DNA of 64,000 bases from Rikenellaceae bacterium (GCA_015060075.1 SUZE01000008.1:1-64000); one strand, 5' to 3'; shown: positions 17,630 through 25,469, counted from the first letter of the stretch. The notes: generated from the letters alone by a model not told the origin. Numbers and translations are program-made.

Positions 17630-17785
17630 ATGATTAAATATCAGGACTATGATAAATACTTTAATAAATTACAAATAAGTCAAGAAGAAAAAATAGAAAT
17701 TTTAAGATATTTTGAGGCGTTAGCACTCATTGGTATTGAATACCACAAAAATAATGAAGTAAAAAATGAATTTAACTATGATTAA
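17630..17785 (+). CDS. Small 51-aa protein coupled to the integrase gene
   Basis: The frame begins MIKYQDYDKYFNKLQISQEE and stops at 17783-17785, overlapping the integrase start (17766) by 20 bp, which suggests translational coupling. It is rich in Lys, Glu and Tyr and predicted helical (QISQEEKIEILRYFEALALI). Small helical proteins upstream of large serine integrases occur in other elements; whether this one is a directionality or accessory factor is unknown. The 171 bp between the invertase and this ORF (17459-17629) hold nothing I recognise. Confidence 0.5.
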   Translation: MIKYQDYDKYFNKLQISQEEKIEILRYFEALALIGIEYHKNNEVKNEFNYD

Positions 17786-19280
17786 AAATTGTTATATATG
17801 GACTCGTGTTAGCACAAAGCACCAAGAGGAGAATGGTGGCAGTCTTGATGATCAAAGATGTCGCTGTGAGAAATTTGCAAAAGATAACGGATACACGATT
17901 AAAGGTTACTTCGGTGGCAAGCACGAGAGTGCGAAGACACCAGGAAAACTAATCAAAGAGATGATTTCTGCTGTCAAAAAAGACAGAAGTGTTAAGTATA
18001 TAATCGTAAATCAAGCGGATCGTTTCAGTCGCAACGCAGGGCAAGCAATAAACATCATCAATGACTTAAAACAACAAGATATTACGATTGTTGAGGCATC
18101 AACGGGTTTGGACACAACGACTCCCGAAGGTGTAATGATGATGCAGTTTAAGTTATCACTTGCCCAATGGGACAATACCAATCGTACGAACAAATTTGTG
18201 TCGGGGCGCAAGCACTGTATGGAGAGCGGAGTGTGGTGCGGAAAGAGGCCTATGGGTTACGACAAGAATGGCAAGAGTATAAACGCCGAATTTACCATCA
18301 ACGCAACGGGTAAACTTATTCGCAAAGCGTTTCAGTGGAAGTTACAAGGAGCAGAGAACTTCCGAATCATAGAGAGGTTGTCAGCCTTCGGTTTGAAAGT
18401 TACCAAGCAACAACTACACAAGATACTCACTAACCCATTCTATGCGGGTAAAATTCAGAGTAAATTCACAAATGGAGAGATGGTTGAGGGTAAGCACCCC
18501 GCACTCGTCTCGTGGGTTGATTTTCTGCGTGTACAAGAGATTTTAAGCGGGCGAACGGGAGTATATAGACACCAAGTAGAGACACCGAGATTTCCGCTAA
18601 AACGACATATTAAGTGTGCTTATGATGGTACACCAATGACAGCATACACCGTCAAGAAAAAGAACATAGACTACTATAAATGTAACCATAGCGGTTGTAA
18701 GAATAACATATCAGCAAAGAGACTTCATTCCCTATATGAAGAGTTGCTAAACGAATACACCATTCCAACTTATCTGCAAGAAGTATTCAAGCAGATTGTA
18801 AGGGATATTCTTATGCAAGAGGATAGAGAGCAAGCGGAGGCAATAGCATTGCTAAAAAAGCAAAATACAGAGATTAACAACAAAATCAAGAATTGTAAAA
18901 TCAGTCTTGGTTCAGGCGATATTGATCAAGAGATATATGCTCTTACGATAGAGAGTTTACAGCAAAAATTAGCGAAAAATGAGTTAGAATTGGCAAAGCA
19001 TAAAAGAAATTTATCGAACCTCTATTCACGCACCGATGAAATAACCTCAACTTGTTGTATGTTAGGCAGTTTATGGCATAAATCGGAGTTGGAAATGAGT
19101 GAAAAAATCCAAAATTTACTCTTTCCGAATGGAATTTTGTGGGATAAAGAAATTGGCAATTATCGAACCTTTAACAAAAACAAGGCATTGCTTATAATTG
19201 ACAAAATATCAGAGAGTTACAAAAATAAAAAAGAGGAAAATCCACTTGGAAATTCCTCTTCGGTAACTTTGTGCGGATAA
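17766..19280 (+). CDS. Large serine recombinase (integrase) of the element
   Basis: 504 aa in the integrated state. The resolvase domain is at about 8-150, with Ser16 in IWTRVST the expected nucleophile. A recombinase domain follows (about 165-270), then a zinc-ribbon with two Cys pairs (CAYDGTP...CNHSGCKNN, about 288-318) and a coiled coil (about 345-435). It should catalyse integration and excision at the TTGTGCG core. The final codons TGC GGA TAA are supplied by the tRNA side of attR. In the circular form the frame would instead run 38 codons further (see 11018-11133), giving 541 aa. An internal start at 17778 (MIKNCYIW) is also possible. Confidence 0.9.
   Translation: MNLTMIKNCYIWTRVSTKHQEENGGSLDDQRCRCEKFAKDNGYTIKGYFGGKHESAKTPGKLIKEMISAVKKDRSVKYIIVNQADRFSRNAGQAINIINDLKQQDITIVEASTGLDTTTPEGVMMMQFKLSLAQWDNTNRTNKFVSGRKHCMESGVWCGKRPMGYDKNGKSINAEFTINATGKLIRKAFQWKLQGAENFRIIERLSAFGLKVTKQQLHKILTNPFYAGKIQSKFTNGEMVEGKHPALVSWVDFLRVQEILSGRTGVYRHQVETPRFPLKRHIKCAYDGTPMTAYTVKKKNIDYYKCNHSGCKNNISAKRLHSLYEELLNEYTIPTYLQEVFKQIVRDILMQEDREQAEAIALLKKQNTEINNKIKNCKISLGSGDIDQEIYALTIESLQQKLAKNELELAKHKRNLSNLYSRTDEITSTCCMLGSLWHKSELEMSEKIQNLLFPNGILWDKEIGNYRTFNKNKALLIIDKISESYKNKKEENPLGNSSSVTLCG
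19269..19275. other. attR core TTGTGCG
   Basis: Identical 7-bp core to 11011-11017. It covers the last four bases of the tRNA-Leu gene and lies inside the last codons of the integrase gene. Confidence 0.75.
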
Positions 19281-19353
19281 AGGGACTCGAACCCCCACGC
19301 CTCTCGGCACCAGATCCTAAGTCTGGCGTGGCTACCAATTACACCATATCCGC
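19272..19353 (-). tRNA. tRNA-Leu (anticodon TAG)
   Basis: 82 nt with acceptor stem GCGGATA/TATCCGC, a long variable arm typical of tRNA-Leu, and anticodon loop CTTAGGA (TAG, decoding CUA). CCA is not encoded. Its 3' end is the integration site of the 8.26-kb element and remains intact after insertion. The original terminator is displaced to 10990-11009. Confidence 0.95.
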
Positions 19354-19366
19354 CTTAGTGCGAGTG

Positions 19367-19396
19367 CAAAGGTAGCCATTTTTTTACAATTCGCAA
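19367..19396 (-). promoter_or_regulatory. Promoter of tRNA-Leu(TAG)
   Basis: On the minus strand, TTG (19396-19394), 19-nt spacing, and TACCTTTG (19374-19367), 13 nt before the mature 5' end. Confidence 0.75.
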
Positions 19397-19465
19397 CCTT
19401 GCAACCTCTTTTTTCGCCGAATTTTACGAAAAAGTGCTAAATTTGCACATCGTAAAACTTTTTGT

Positions 19466-21019
19466 ATGCCGAAGATTGTAAACCTCACCCTCTCGCCAAA
19501 GCACGCCTCCGATGCGAAGTTCTATGCTCCGTTGGTGGCTCGCGAGTTGCGTATCAAGGAGAGCGATATTGCCTTACTGCGTATCGTGAAACGCTCGGTT
19601 GATGCAAGGCGTGGGGCCTTGAAGGTCAATCTTTCGCTCGAAGCCTACATCGACAAGGAGGAGCAACCTGCACCGCTTCATTTCGACTATCCTTCTGTGG
19701 TCGGCAAGCCCGAAGTCATCATTATAGGTGCAGGACCGGCAGGTCTATATACGGCATTGCGACTCATTGAGTTAGGGTTGAAACCCATAATCTTCGAGCG
19801 AGGTAAAGAGGTTGTCGAGCGAGGTAAGGATATAGCCAAAATTCAACGCAATCAGGGCGTCAATCCCGACTCAAACTACGCCTTTGGAGAGGGTGGCGCA
19901 GGAACATTTTCCGATGGAAAACTCTTCACCCGAAGCAAGAAGCGTGGCGACTACAATCGGGCTTTACAACGCCTTGTTTTTCACGGCGCATCGCCCGAAA
20001 TCCTCTACGAGGCACACCCCCATATCGGCTCGGATAGGCTTCCACGAATTATTGCCAATATGCGCGATACAATTCGTGCAGCAGGTGGTGAGGTACACTT
20101 CGAGAGGAGGGTGGAAGAGTTGATTATCCGCAAGAGCCGTGTTGAGGGCGTTGTGGCGGGTGGCGACAAAGTCGAAGCGCAAGCGGTGGTTGTTGCTACG
20201 GGACACTCGGCACGAGATATATACTATATGTTAAATAATAGCGGGGTGCGCTTGGAGGCAAAACCATACGCTATGGGGGTGCGTATCGAACACCCGCAAC
20301 AACTTATAAATAATATTCAATACCATCGCTCTCCCGATATGGAGTATCTCCCTGCGGCATCGTACTCGCTTGTTGCGCAAGTGGGGGGTCGAGGGGTATA
20401 TTCGTTCTGTATGTGCCCGGGAGGTTTTATCGTGCCAGCACTTACTGATGAGAGCGAGTCGGTTGTGAATGGAATGTCGCCTTCGCATCGTAATTCGCCA
20501 TACGCCAATTCGGGTTTTGTAACCGAGATTAGAGAGGAGGATTTTGCACATCTCTCGGAGCAATATGGGGCATTGGCCGGTCTGGTATTCCAACAGCAGT
20601 TGGAGCAAGCAGCACGAGCACAAGCGCCTGAACATCAGACTGCTCCGGCACAACGTGTGGCGGATTTTGTGGCAGGTCGCAAATCGTCATCGCTACCTAA
20701 ATGCTCTTATGTTCCGGGCATTGTATCTTCGAGATTAGACGAGTGGCTACCACAATTTATGTCGTCACGCCTGCGCGAGGCAATATCGATATTCGATAAA
20801 CGCATGAAGGGCTACCTTACAAATGAGGCGGTGGTCGTGGGTGTGGAGTCGCGCACATCTACACCTGTGCGTATTCCTCGTGATAGGGATACTCTGCAAC
20901 ACCCTGAGGTCAAAGGTCTATATCCTACGGGAGAGGGCGCAGGCTTTGCAGGAGGTATTATCTCGGCTGCCCTCGATGGCGAACGCATCGCCGAAGCGAT
21001 TTATAAAACGGAAAACTGA
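19466..21019 (+). CDS. FAD-dependent oxidoreductase (COG2509 type)
   Basis: This 517-aa cytoplasmic flavoprotein has a Rossmann FAD-binding motif IIIGAGPAGLYTALRL at about 84-99, NYAFGEGGAGTFSDGKL near 140, and a C-terminal YPTGEGAGFAGGIISAA segment, as in the uncharacterised COG2509 family. Substrate and partner are unknown. A -7 box TAAATTTG lies at 19438-19445. The C-terminus ends ...AIYKTEN because the stop codon falls in a GGAAAAC heptamer array (21010-21037). The array has therefore replaced or extended the native end by a few residues. Confidence 0.82.
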   Translation: MPKIVNLTLSPKHASDAKFYAPLVARELRIKESDIALLRIVKRSVDARRGALKVNLSLEAYIDKEEQPAPLHFDYPSVVGKPEVIIIGAGPAGLYTALRLIELGLKPIIFERGKEVVERGKDIAKIQRNQGVNPDSNYAFGEGGAGTFSDGKLFTRSKKRGDYNRALQRLVFHGASPEILYEAHPHIGSDRLPRIIANMRDTIRAAGGEVHFERRVEELIIRKSRVEGVVAGGDKVEAQAVVVATGHSARDIYYMLNNSGVRLEAKPYAMGVRIEHPQQLINNIQYHRSPDMEYLPAASYSLVAQVGGRGVYSFCMCPGGFIVPALTDESESVVNGMSPSHRNSPYANSGFVTEIREEDFAHLSEQYGALAGLVFQQQLEQAARAQAPEHQTAPAQRVADFVAGRKSSSLPKCSYVPGIVSSRLDEWLPQFMSSRLREAISIFDKRMKGYLTNEAVVVGVESRTSTPVRIPRDRDTLQHPEVKGLYPTGEGAGFAGGIISAALDGERIAEAIYKTEN

Positions 21020-21037
21020 AAACGAAAAGCGGAAAAC
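21010..21037. repeat. GGAAAAC heptamer array overlapping a CDS end
   Basis: Four 7-nt units (GGAAAAC, TGAAAAC, GAAAAGC, GGAAAAC). The first units encode the last residues of the flavoprotein. Confidence 0.75.
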
Positions 21038-21042
21038 TAAAA

Positions 21043-21070
21043 GAAGAGTGGAGAAATTTCTCCACTCTTC
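21043..21070. terminator. Bidirectional terminator, perfect 28-nt palindrome
   Basis: GAAGAGTGGAGAAA is followed immediately by its reverse complement, between convergent genes. There is an A-rich side on the left and TCATTTTC on the right. Confidence 0.8.
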
Positions 21071-21094
21071 TCATTTTCTTGAAAAGGTTCTTGG

Positions 21095-22432
21095 TTAAAC
21101 AATTCCCTGCTCCAACATTGCCTGTGCGACTTTGAGGAAGCCGGCGATATTTGCACCCTTAACATAGTTGATGCGGTCACCCTCGTTACCAGCCTTAACG
21201 CAAGCCTCGTGGATTGACTGCATAATGTAGTGCAACTTCTCATCAACCTCGGCAGCCGACCATGAGATATGCATAGCATTCTGTGTCATCTCCAAGCCCG
21301 AAGTAGCAACACCACCTGCATTCACTGCCTTACCCGGAGCAAACAAGATGCGAGCCTTCTGGAATGTTGCGATAGCCTCAGGGGTACAACCCATATTCGA
21401 AACTTCGGCAACGCACCAAGTGCCGTTTGCCAACAACTCCTCAGCATCAGCACCTGTCAACTCGTTCTGGAATGCACAAGGAAGAGCGATGTCGCACTTC
21501 ACGCTCCACGCCTTCTTGCCCGGAACGAATGTAGCATCGGTGAACTTCTCTGCAAATGGAGCAACGATATTGCGATTCGAAGCGCGCAACTCCAACATAT
21601 AGTCAATCTTCTCATCATTCATTCCGTTAGGGTTGAGAATTACGCCGTCAGGACCCGAAATTGCGATAACCTTTGCACCCAACTCGGTAGCCTTCTTTGC
21701 TGCACCCCAAGCCACATTTCCGAAGCCCGAAATAGCAACTGTTGCACCCTTCAACTTCTTGCCTGCACGATGGAGCATGTGCTCAACGAAGTACAATGCA
21801 CCAAAGCCTGTTGCCTCAGGGCGAATCAACGAGCCACCCCAAGTCAAGCCCTTGCCGGTCAATACGCCTGTATTGTACTCGCGAGCCAACTTCTTGTACA
21901 TACCATACATGTAACCAATCTCACGACCACCAACGCCTACATCGCCCGCAGGGACATCGGTGTCAGGACCGATATTCTGCCATAACTCCAACATAAACGC
22001 CTGGCAGAAACGCATAATCTCGGCATCGCTCTTACCCACAGGGTCGAAGTCTGAGCCACCCTTTGCACCACCCATAGGGAGGGTTGTCAATGCATTCTTG
22101 AAGGTCTGCTCGAAGCCGAGGAACTTCAACATCGAAGGGTTTACTGCTTTGTGGAAACGGATACCACCCTTGTAAGGGCCGATAGCCGAGTTAAACTGAA
22201 TACGATAACCGAGGTTGGTCTGAATCTCGCCCTGGTCATCAACCCAAGTTACACGGAATGTGATGATACGGTCAGGCTCGACCATGCGCTCAACAATCTT
22301 TGCCTTCTCGAACTCTGGGTGCTGGTTGTAAACCTCCTCAATTGACTCCAATACTTCGCGTACCGCTTGCAGGTACTCGCTCTCACCCGGATGCTTCTGC
22401 TCCAAGTTCTGCATAATTTCATTTACTTTCAT
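21095..22432 (-). CDS. gdhA: NADP-type glutamate dehydrogenase
   Basis: 445 aa, the usual length of hexameric bacterial GDH. It interconverts 2-oxoglutarate plus ammonia and glutamate, a main ammonia assimilation route in gut Bacteroidales. Catalytic-domain motifs are PYKGGIRFH (about 87-95) and LPMGGAKGGSDFDP (about 118-131) with the active-site lysine. The Rossmann domain has VAISGFGNVAWGAAKK (about 235-250). NADP preference is inferred from overall similarity to the E. coli-type enzyme. The gene is monocistronic, with a heptamer array in its upstream gap. Confidence 0.93.
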   Translation of the reverse strand: MKVNEIMQNLEQKHPGESEYLQAVREVLESIEEVYNQHPEFEKAKIVERMVEPDRIITFRVTWVDDQGEIQTNLGYRIQFNSAIGPYKGGIRFHKAVNPSMLKFLGFEQTFKNALTTLPMGGAKGGSDFDPVGKSDAEIMRFCQAFMLELWQNIGPDTDVPAGDVGVGGREIGYMYGMYKKLAREYNTGVLTGKGLTWGGSLIRPEATGFGALYFVEHMLHRAGKKLKGATVAISGFGNVAWGAAKKATELGAKVIAISGPDGVILNPNGMNDEKIDYMLELRASNRNIVAPFAEKFTDATFVPGKKAWSVKCDIALPCAFQNELTGADAEELLANGTWCVAEVSNMGCTPEAIATFQKARILFAPGKAVNAGGVATSGLEMTQNAMHISWSAAEVDEKLHYIMQSIHEACVKAGNEGDRINYVKGANIAGFLKVAQAMLEQGIV

Positions 22433-22463
22433 AGTCGTAAATATTTATTGTTAAAGTAATATG

Positions 22464-22498
22464 TAATTTTTAATTTTTAATTTTTAATTCTGCATTCT
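22464..22498. repeat. TAATTTT heptamer array
   Basis: Three TAATTTT units continue in register as TAATTCT and GCATTCT, reaching the stop codon of the response-regulator gene. It fills most of the gap between gdhA and that gene. Confidence 0.7.
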
Positions 22499-23132
22499 AT
22501 ACCTCTACAAGGTTGTGCTTTATCGCATAGACCACAAGGCTTGCCGTATTCTTCGAGCCGGTCTTTTCGAGAATATTGGCGCGATGCGAATCTACCGTAC
22601 GCTTCGACAGATAGAGCGAGTCGGCAATCTCCTGTGTCGATAGCCCACGGCAGATGCCGAGCAGAACATCTATCTCTCGTTCGGAGAGTATCTCCGCCTC
22701 CTCGTTGCGGCGCATCGCACCCGAAAGAGCCTCCATAACGGCATTGCAGATATACTCCTCGTCATTCATTACCGCCTTGATAGCCGCAAACACCTCCTCA
22801 ATCGAAGAGTCCTTCAACAAGAAACCCTTTGCTCCTGCCTCAACCATTCGGGAGTAGTACTTTTCATCGCCAAACATCGATAAACAGATGACCTTCAAAT
22901 TTGGATTGCGCTCCAATGCCAAGGTCGTTGCTTTGTCGCCAGACAGTGTAGGCATCGCTATATCCATAAATACAACATCAGCAGCCATTGCTTCCGGCAA
23001 CTCCAAAAACTCGGCTCCGTCACTTGCCTCGGCAACCACACGGCAACCCTGCCGACCATCAATCAGTCCTCGCAATCCGTTGCGAAATAGGGCGTGGTCA
23101 TCAACTAATGCGATTTTTATCTCTTTTTCCAT
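22497..23132 (-). CDS. NarL/FixJ-family response regulator
   Basis: This 211-aa protein has a receiver domain at 5-120, with Asp11/Asp12, phospho-acceptor Asp57 (VVFMDIAMP) and the KGFLLKD lysine region. A LuxR-type HTH follows at about 145-205 (LSEREIDVLLGICRGLSTQEIADSLYLSKRTVDSHR). It is the output partner of the overlapping histidine kinase (16-bp overlap), so it is translationally coupled. Targets are unknown; the adjacent gdhA lies downstream on the same strand and could be read through. Confidence 0.92.
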   Translation of the reverse strand: MEKEIKIALVDDHALFRNGLRGLIDGRQGCRVVAEASDGAEFLELPEAMAADVVFMDIAMPTLSGDKATTLALERNPNLKVICLSMFGDEKYYSRMVEAGAKGFLLKDSSIEEVFAAIKAVMNDEEYICNAVMEALSGAMRRNEEAEILSEREIDVLLGICRGLSTQEIADSLYLSKRTVDSHRANILEKTGSKNTASLVVYAIKHNLVEV

Positions 23133-24103
23133 CGTCTTCTGCGTTGTTTTGGTGTGTGAGAGTCACTCTGTGAGGTGTTGATATTTGCAAAAACATGAAC
23201 ACCTCGGCCCTCTGCACTTGTTATCTGTAATTCTCCATTTAGAGAGTCCACTCGTGAGGTTATGTTCGACAAACCCATGCCGCTTGCTATGACTTTGTCG
23301 GGGTTGAAACCGCAGCCATTATCGTCATAGTGCAGTTGTAAATAGCCACCCCTTAACATCAGAGAAATCTCTATCTTCGAGCATCCGGAATGTTTCAATG
23401 AATTATTTACCAACTCGCATATTACTCGGTACAAAACAACCTCAATGTCGTTATCGAATCGTTCCTTGCGAAGATTGGTATTGAAGACGATTTCGATGGT
23501 ATGGAGCGATTGTATGCGAGAGAGAAAGTTGTGAAGCCCTTGCGCCAATCCGAAATCTATCAAAATTTGAGGAGACATATTGTTCGATATCTCGCGCACC
23601 GAGCGAATCGCCTCGTCAATAACAAAGCGGGTGTTGTTGAGAATATTTTGCTGTTCCTTGCTCATATTCTCTGCCGAGATGGCAGATAAAGACATCTTTG
23701 CCGAGGAGAGCAGTGGTCCCATACCATCGTGCAGCTCTTTGGCGAATTGCGAACGGGAACGCTCCTCGGTGCGGAGTACCGCTGAGAGTAATCGTTTGCT
23801 GAATAGAGAACGTTGGTAGTTCAATCGGTCAATGTAGGTGACGAGTCGGTGCGCAAAAAGTACCGCCACAACAATACAGAGCGATGCTACGACATCGAGA
23901 AGAAAGAATGCCTCGTAATTGAAGACTTCGGGGGAGTAGAGTAGAAGCAGGTGCATGGCAAACGATATCGCCAAACCTACAATACATAGAGTCCAAATGA
24001 TGTTGTATTTTGTCCTTCGGATAAGATGCGCAGCATAACCTATGGCGAGCAGTTGAACAGCCATAATGATATACATTGCTATTTTCAGTCCGAGGCTCAA
24101 CAT
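23117..24103 (-). CDS. NarL-type sensor histidine kinase
   Basis: This 328-aa protein has three predicted membrane helices (about 5-27, 34-56, 64-86) and almost no periplasmic domain. The HisKA_3 dimerisation segment holds the phospho-acceptor His125 (FAKELHDGMGPLLSS), and the ATPase domain has ELVNNSLKHSG and DDNGCGFNPDK. The membrane-embedded sensor suggests it senses a membrane-associated or lipid-phase signal. It lies 17 bp downstream of surE and overlaps the response regulator, so surE, kinase and regulator form one operon. Confidence 0.9.
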   Translation of the reverse strand: MLSLGLKIAMYIIMAVQLLAIGYAAHLIRRTKYNIIWTLCIVGLAISFAMHLLLLYSPEVFNYEAFFLLDVVASLCIVVAVLFAHRLVTYIDRLNYQRSLFSKRLLSAVLRTEERSRSQFAKELHDGMGPLLSSAKMSLSAISAENMSKEQQNILNNTRFVIDEAIRSVREISNNMSPQILIDFGLAQGLHNFLSRIQSLHTIEIVFNTNLRKERFDNDIEVVLYRVICELVNNSLKHSGCSKIEISLMLRGGYLQLHYDDNGCGFNPDKVIASGMGLSNITSRVDSLNGELQITSAEGRGVHVFANINTSQSDSHTPKQRRRRWKKR

Positions 24104-24120
24104 CTATTTATATTGTCTTA

Positions 24121-24894
24121 TCACAAAATGTTTTTCAGGTGTTCCATTTGGCTGTATGCTGTCAAATCAACCTGCACGGGGACAACCGATACGTATCCGT
24201 TTGCCAAAGCCCACTCATCTGTATCCTCTGCATTTGGCTCTGCATTTGAAAATGCGCCTGTCAGCCAGAAATACTCCCGTCCGTGAGGGTCTGTCCGCTG
24301 ATAGAACTCCTCCCGCCAATATCCTCTGGTCTGGCGTGAAAGCCTTATACCTTTTATTTCGTTGCATGGGATATCGGGGATATTTACATTCAGACATAAA
24401 GGTTTTGGCAGACCGTCATTCTCCAAAACAGCCTTGACGACTTGTGTTCCGTACCTCACGGCACCTTCGAAATCGGCATCGAGGTCATGGTCCGTGAGCG
24501 AAAGACCAATGCTTGGGATATTGTAGAATGCGGCCTCGATTGCAGCACCCATAGTTCCAGAGTAGAGGACATTCACTGCTGCATTGGAGCCATGGTTGAT
24601 GCCCGAAATTACCAAATCAACTTTTTCGTTACGGAAGAGGTGGTCGAAAGCCATTTTTACGCAATCTACGGGTGTTCCGTTGAGCGAGTATACCGTTACA
24701 TTCTCCTCGTCACGCACTTTGCGAAGATAGAGTGGGTTGTAGATGGTAATAGCCTGACTCATGCCACTTTGCGGGGCATCGGGCGCAATGGCAATTACGC
24801 GACCAAATTGTCGTGCAACCTCAATGGCGGCAGCAAACCCCTTGCTGCGGTAACTGTCATCGTTGGTCAGGAAAATTAATTTTTCATTGCTCAT
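24121..24894 (-). CDS. surE: 5'/3'-nucleotidase SurE
   Basis: 257 aa, starting MSNEKLIFLTNDDSYRSKG. An upstream in-frame extension to 25023 reads through GGAAAAC heptamers and is rejected. Metal-binding Asp residues lie in TNDDSYRSKG (about 9-18), with GTPVDCVKMAFDHL (about 91-104) and ISGINHGSNAA (about 112-122). SurE dephosphorylates nucleoside monophosphates in a metal-dependent manner and is linked to stress survival. The -7 box at 24909-24902 leaves only about 4 nt of leader. Confidence 0.92.
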   Translation of the reverse strand: MSNEKLIFLTNDDSYRSKGFAAAIEVARQFGRVIAIAPDAPQSGMSQAITIYNPLYLRKVRDEENVTVYSLNGTPVDCVKMAFDHLFRNEKVDLVISGINHGSNAAVNVLYSGTMGAAIEAAFYNIPSIGLSLTDHDLDADFEGAVRYGTQVVKAVLENDGLPKPLCLNVNIPDIPCNEIKGIRLSRQTRGYWREEFYQRTDPHGREYFWLTGAFSNAEPNAEDTDEWALANGYVSVVPVQVDLTAYSQMEHLKNIL

Positions 24895-24901
24895 ACCGTC
24901 A

Positions 24902-24909
24902 CAAAGGTA
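24902..24909 (-). promoter_or_regulatory. -7 box of the surE operon
   Basis: The minus strand reads TACCTTTG, ending 7 nt before the ATG at 24894. Its -33 region lies inside the adjacent GGAAAAC array. Confidence 0.65.
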
Positions 24910-24920
24910 GTAAAAAAAAC

Positions 24921-24948
24921 GAAAAACGGAAAGCGGAAAACGGAAAAC
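24921..24948. repeat. GGAAAAC heptamer array
   Basis: Four units (GAAAAAC, GGAAAGC, GGAAAAC, GGAAAAC), directly upstream of the surE promoter. Confidence 0.8.
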
Positions 24949-24976
24949 TTTTGTTTTTCGGTTTTCGCTTGGAGTG

Positions 24977-25070
24977 GGAAAACGGAACTGACGCCAAACC
25001 GAGGGCAGAGTGTGCTTGCACACTCTGCCGAGGTGCGAAGGAAGAAAAGCCCTCGAAGAGGGATTAAAGC
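24977..25070. repeat. Repeat R2, copy 2, with perfect 12-bp hairpin
   Basis: The same outer segments as 10475-10569 (AACGGAACTGACGC and GGAAGAAAAGCC) surround a perfect palindrome GGCAGAGTGTGC-tt-GCACACTCTGCC (25004-25029). A smaller stem CCCTC/GAGGG follows. The hairpin sequence is unrelated to copy 1. Confidence 0.65.
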
Positions 25071-25158
25071 GGAAAACGGAAAACTTTTGTTTTTAGACGA
25101 GAGACGAAAGACGAAAGACGAGAGAAATGCAAAATGCAAAATGCAGAATGTAGAATTG
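25071..25158. repeat. Composite heptamer array of three families
   Basis: GGAAAAC x2 (25071-25084), a 11-nt spacer, then GACGARA x4 (25096-25123), followed in register by AAAATGC-type units x5 (25124-25158). Different 7-nt motifs abut without breaking the 7-nt period. Confidence 0.8.
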
Positions 25159-25159
25159 T

Positions 25160-25469
25160 TTTCAGCGCACTCCTACAAAGCGACTAACGGGAGCGAATCC
25201 TATTTAATCCTATTCAATCCTATAATCTCTTGCGCTTTGACCACCTTCGGAGTTCGGAAAACCAAAAACCACCTCCCCTTACCCTCCCCCTGGACTCGAC
25301 CGGCGGCAGCAGTCGAGAGCATACCGAAGGGCGGTTGTTGCAATTGAAGATTGTCGGGGTTGATGGGCGATGGGGCGAAAATTTATTTTCAGCCACAATC
25401 GCACAGCAAGCACGAAGCTTTGCGCAAGCAAACAACAACCGACCACAGATGAGTCTGCCGAGGCGCCAC
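25160..25469. repeat. tRNA-associated repeat, copy B
   Basis: Full-length counterpart of copy A at 10634-10964, sharing TTTCAGCGCACTCC, the TCCTATTTAATCCTATTC segment and the CGACCGGCGGCAG...CTGCCGAGGCGCCAC block. Its last 185 bp are almost identical to copy C. Confidence 0.85.

Larger units (their letters stand above)
11018..19275. mobile_element. 8.26-kb integrative element at tRNA-Leu(TAG), large-serine-integrase type
   Basis: The boundaries rest on a 7-bp core repeat, on the displaced mirror of the tRNA 3' end at the left, and on a serine integrase gene ending inside the tRNA at the right. The interior is visibly more AT-rich than its flanks. It encodes a NUMOD3-like small protein, a putative Rep, a DUF2971 protein, a coiled-coil/LRR lipoprotein, an XRE regulator, an Mpi-like invertase and the integrase. 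I see no relaxase, Zot-like ATPase or capsid gene. It therefore looks like a small integrative, possibly mobilisable or satellite, element rather than a complete phage or conjugative element. Confidence 0.85.

Noticed and set aside
11018..19275. The element as an integrated filamentous phage (inovirus)
   Set aside because: Size and a possible gene II/X-like Rep fit, but no Zot-like morphogenesis ATPase, small coat proteins or adsorption protein genes are visible.
24895..25023. N-terminal extension of SurE
   Set aside because: It translates GGAAAAC-type repeats (VFRFP-like) and crosses the promoter; SurE homology begins at MSNEKLIF.
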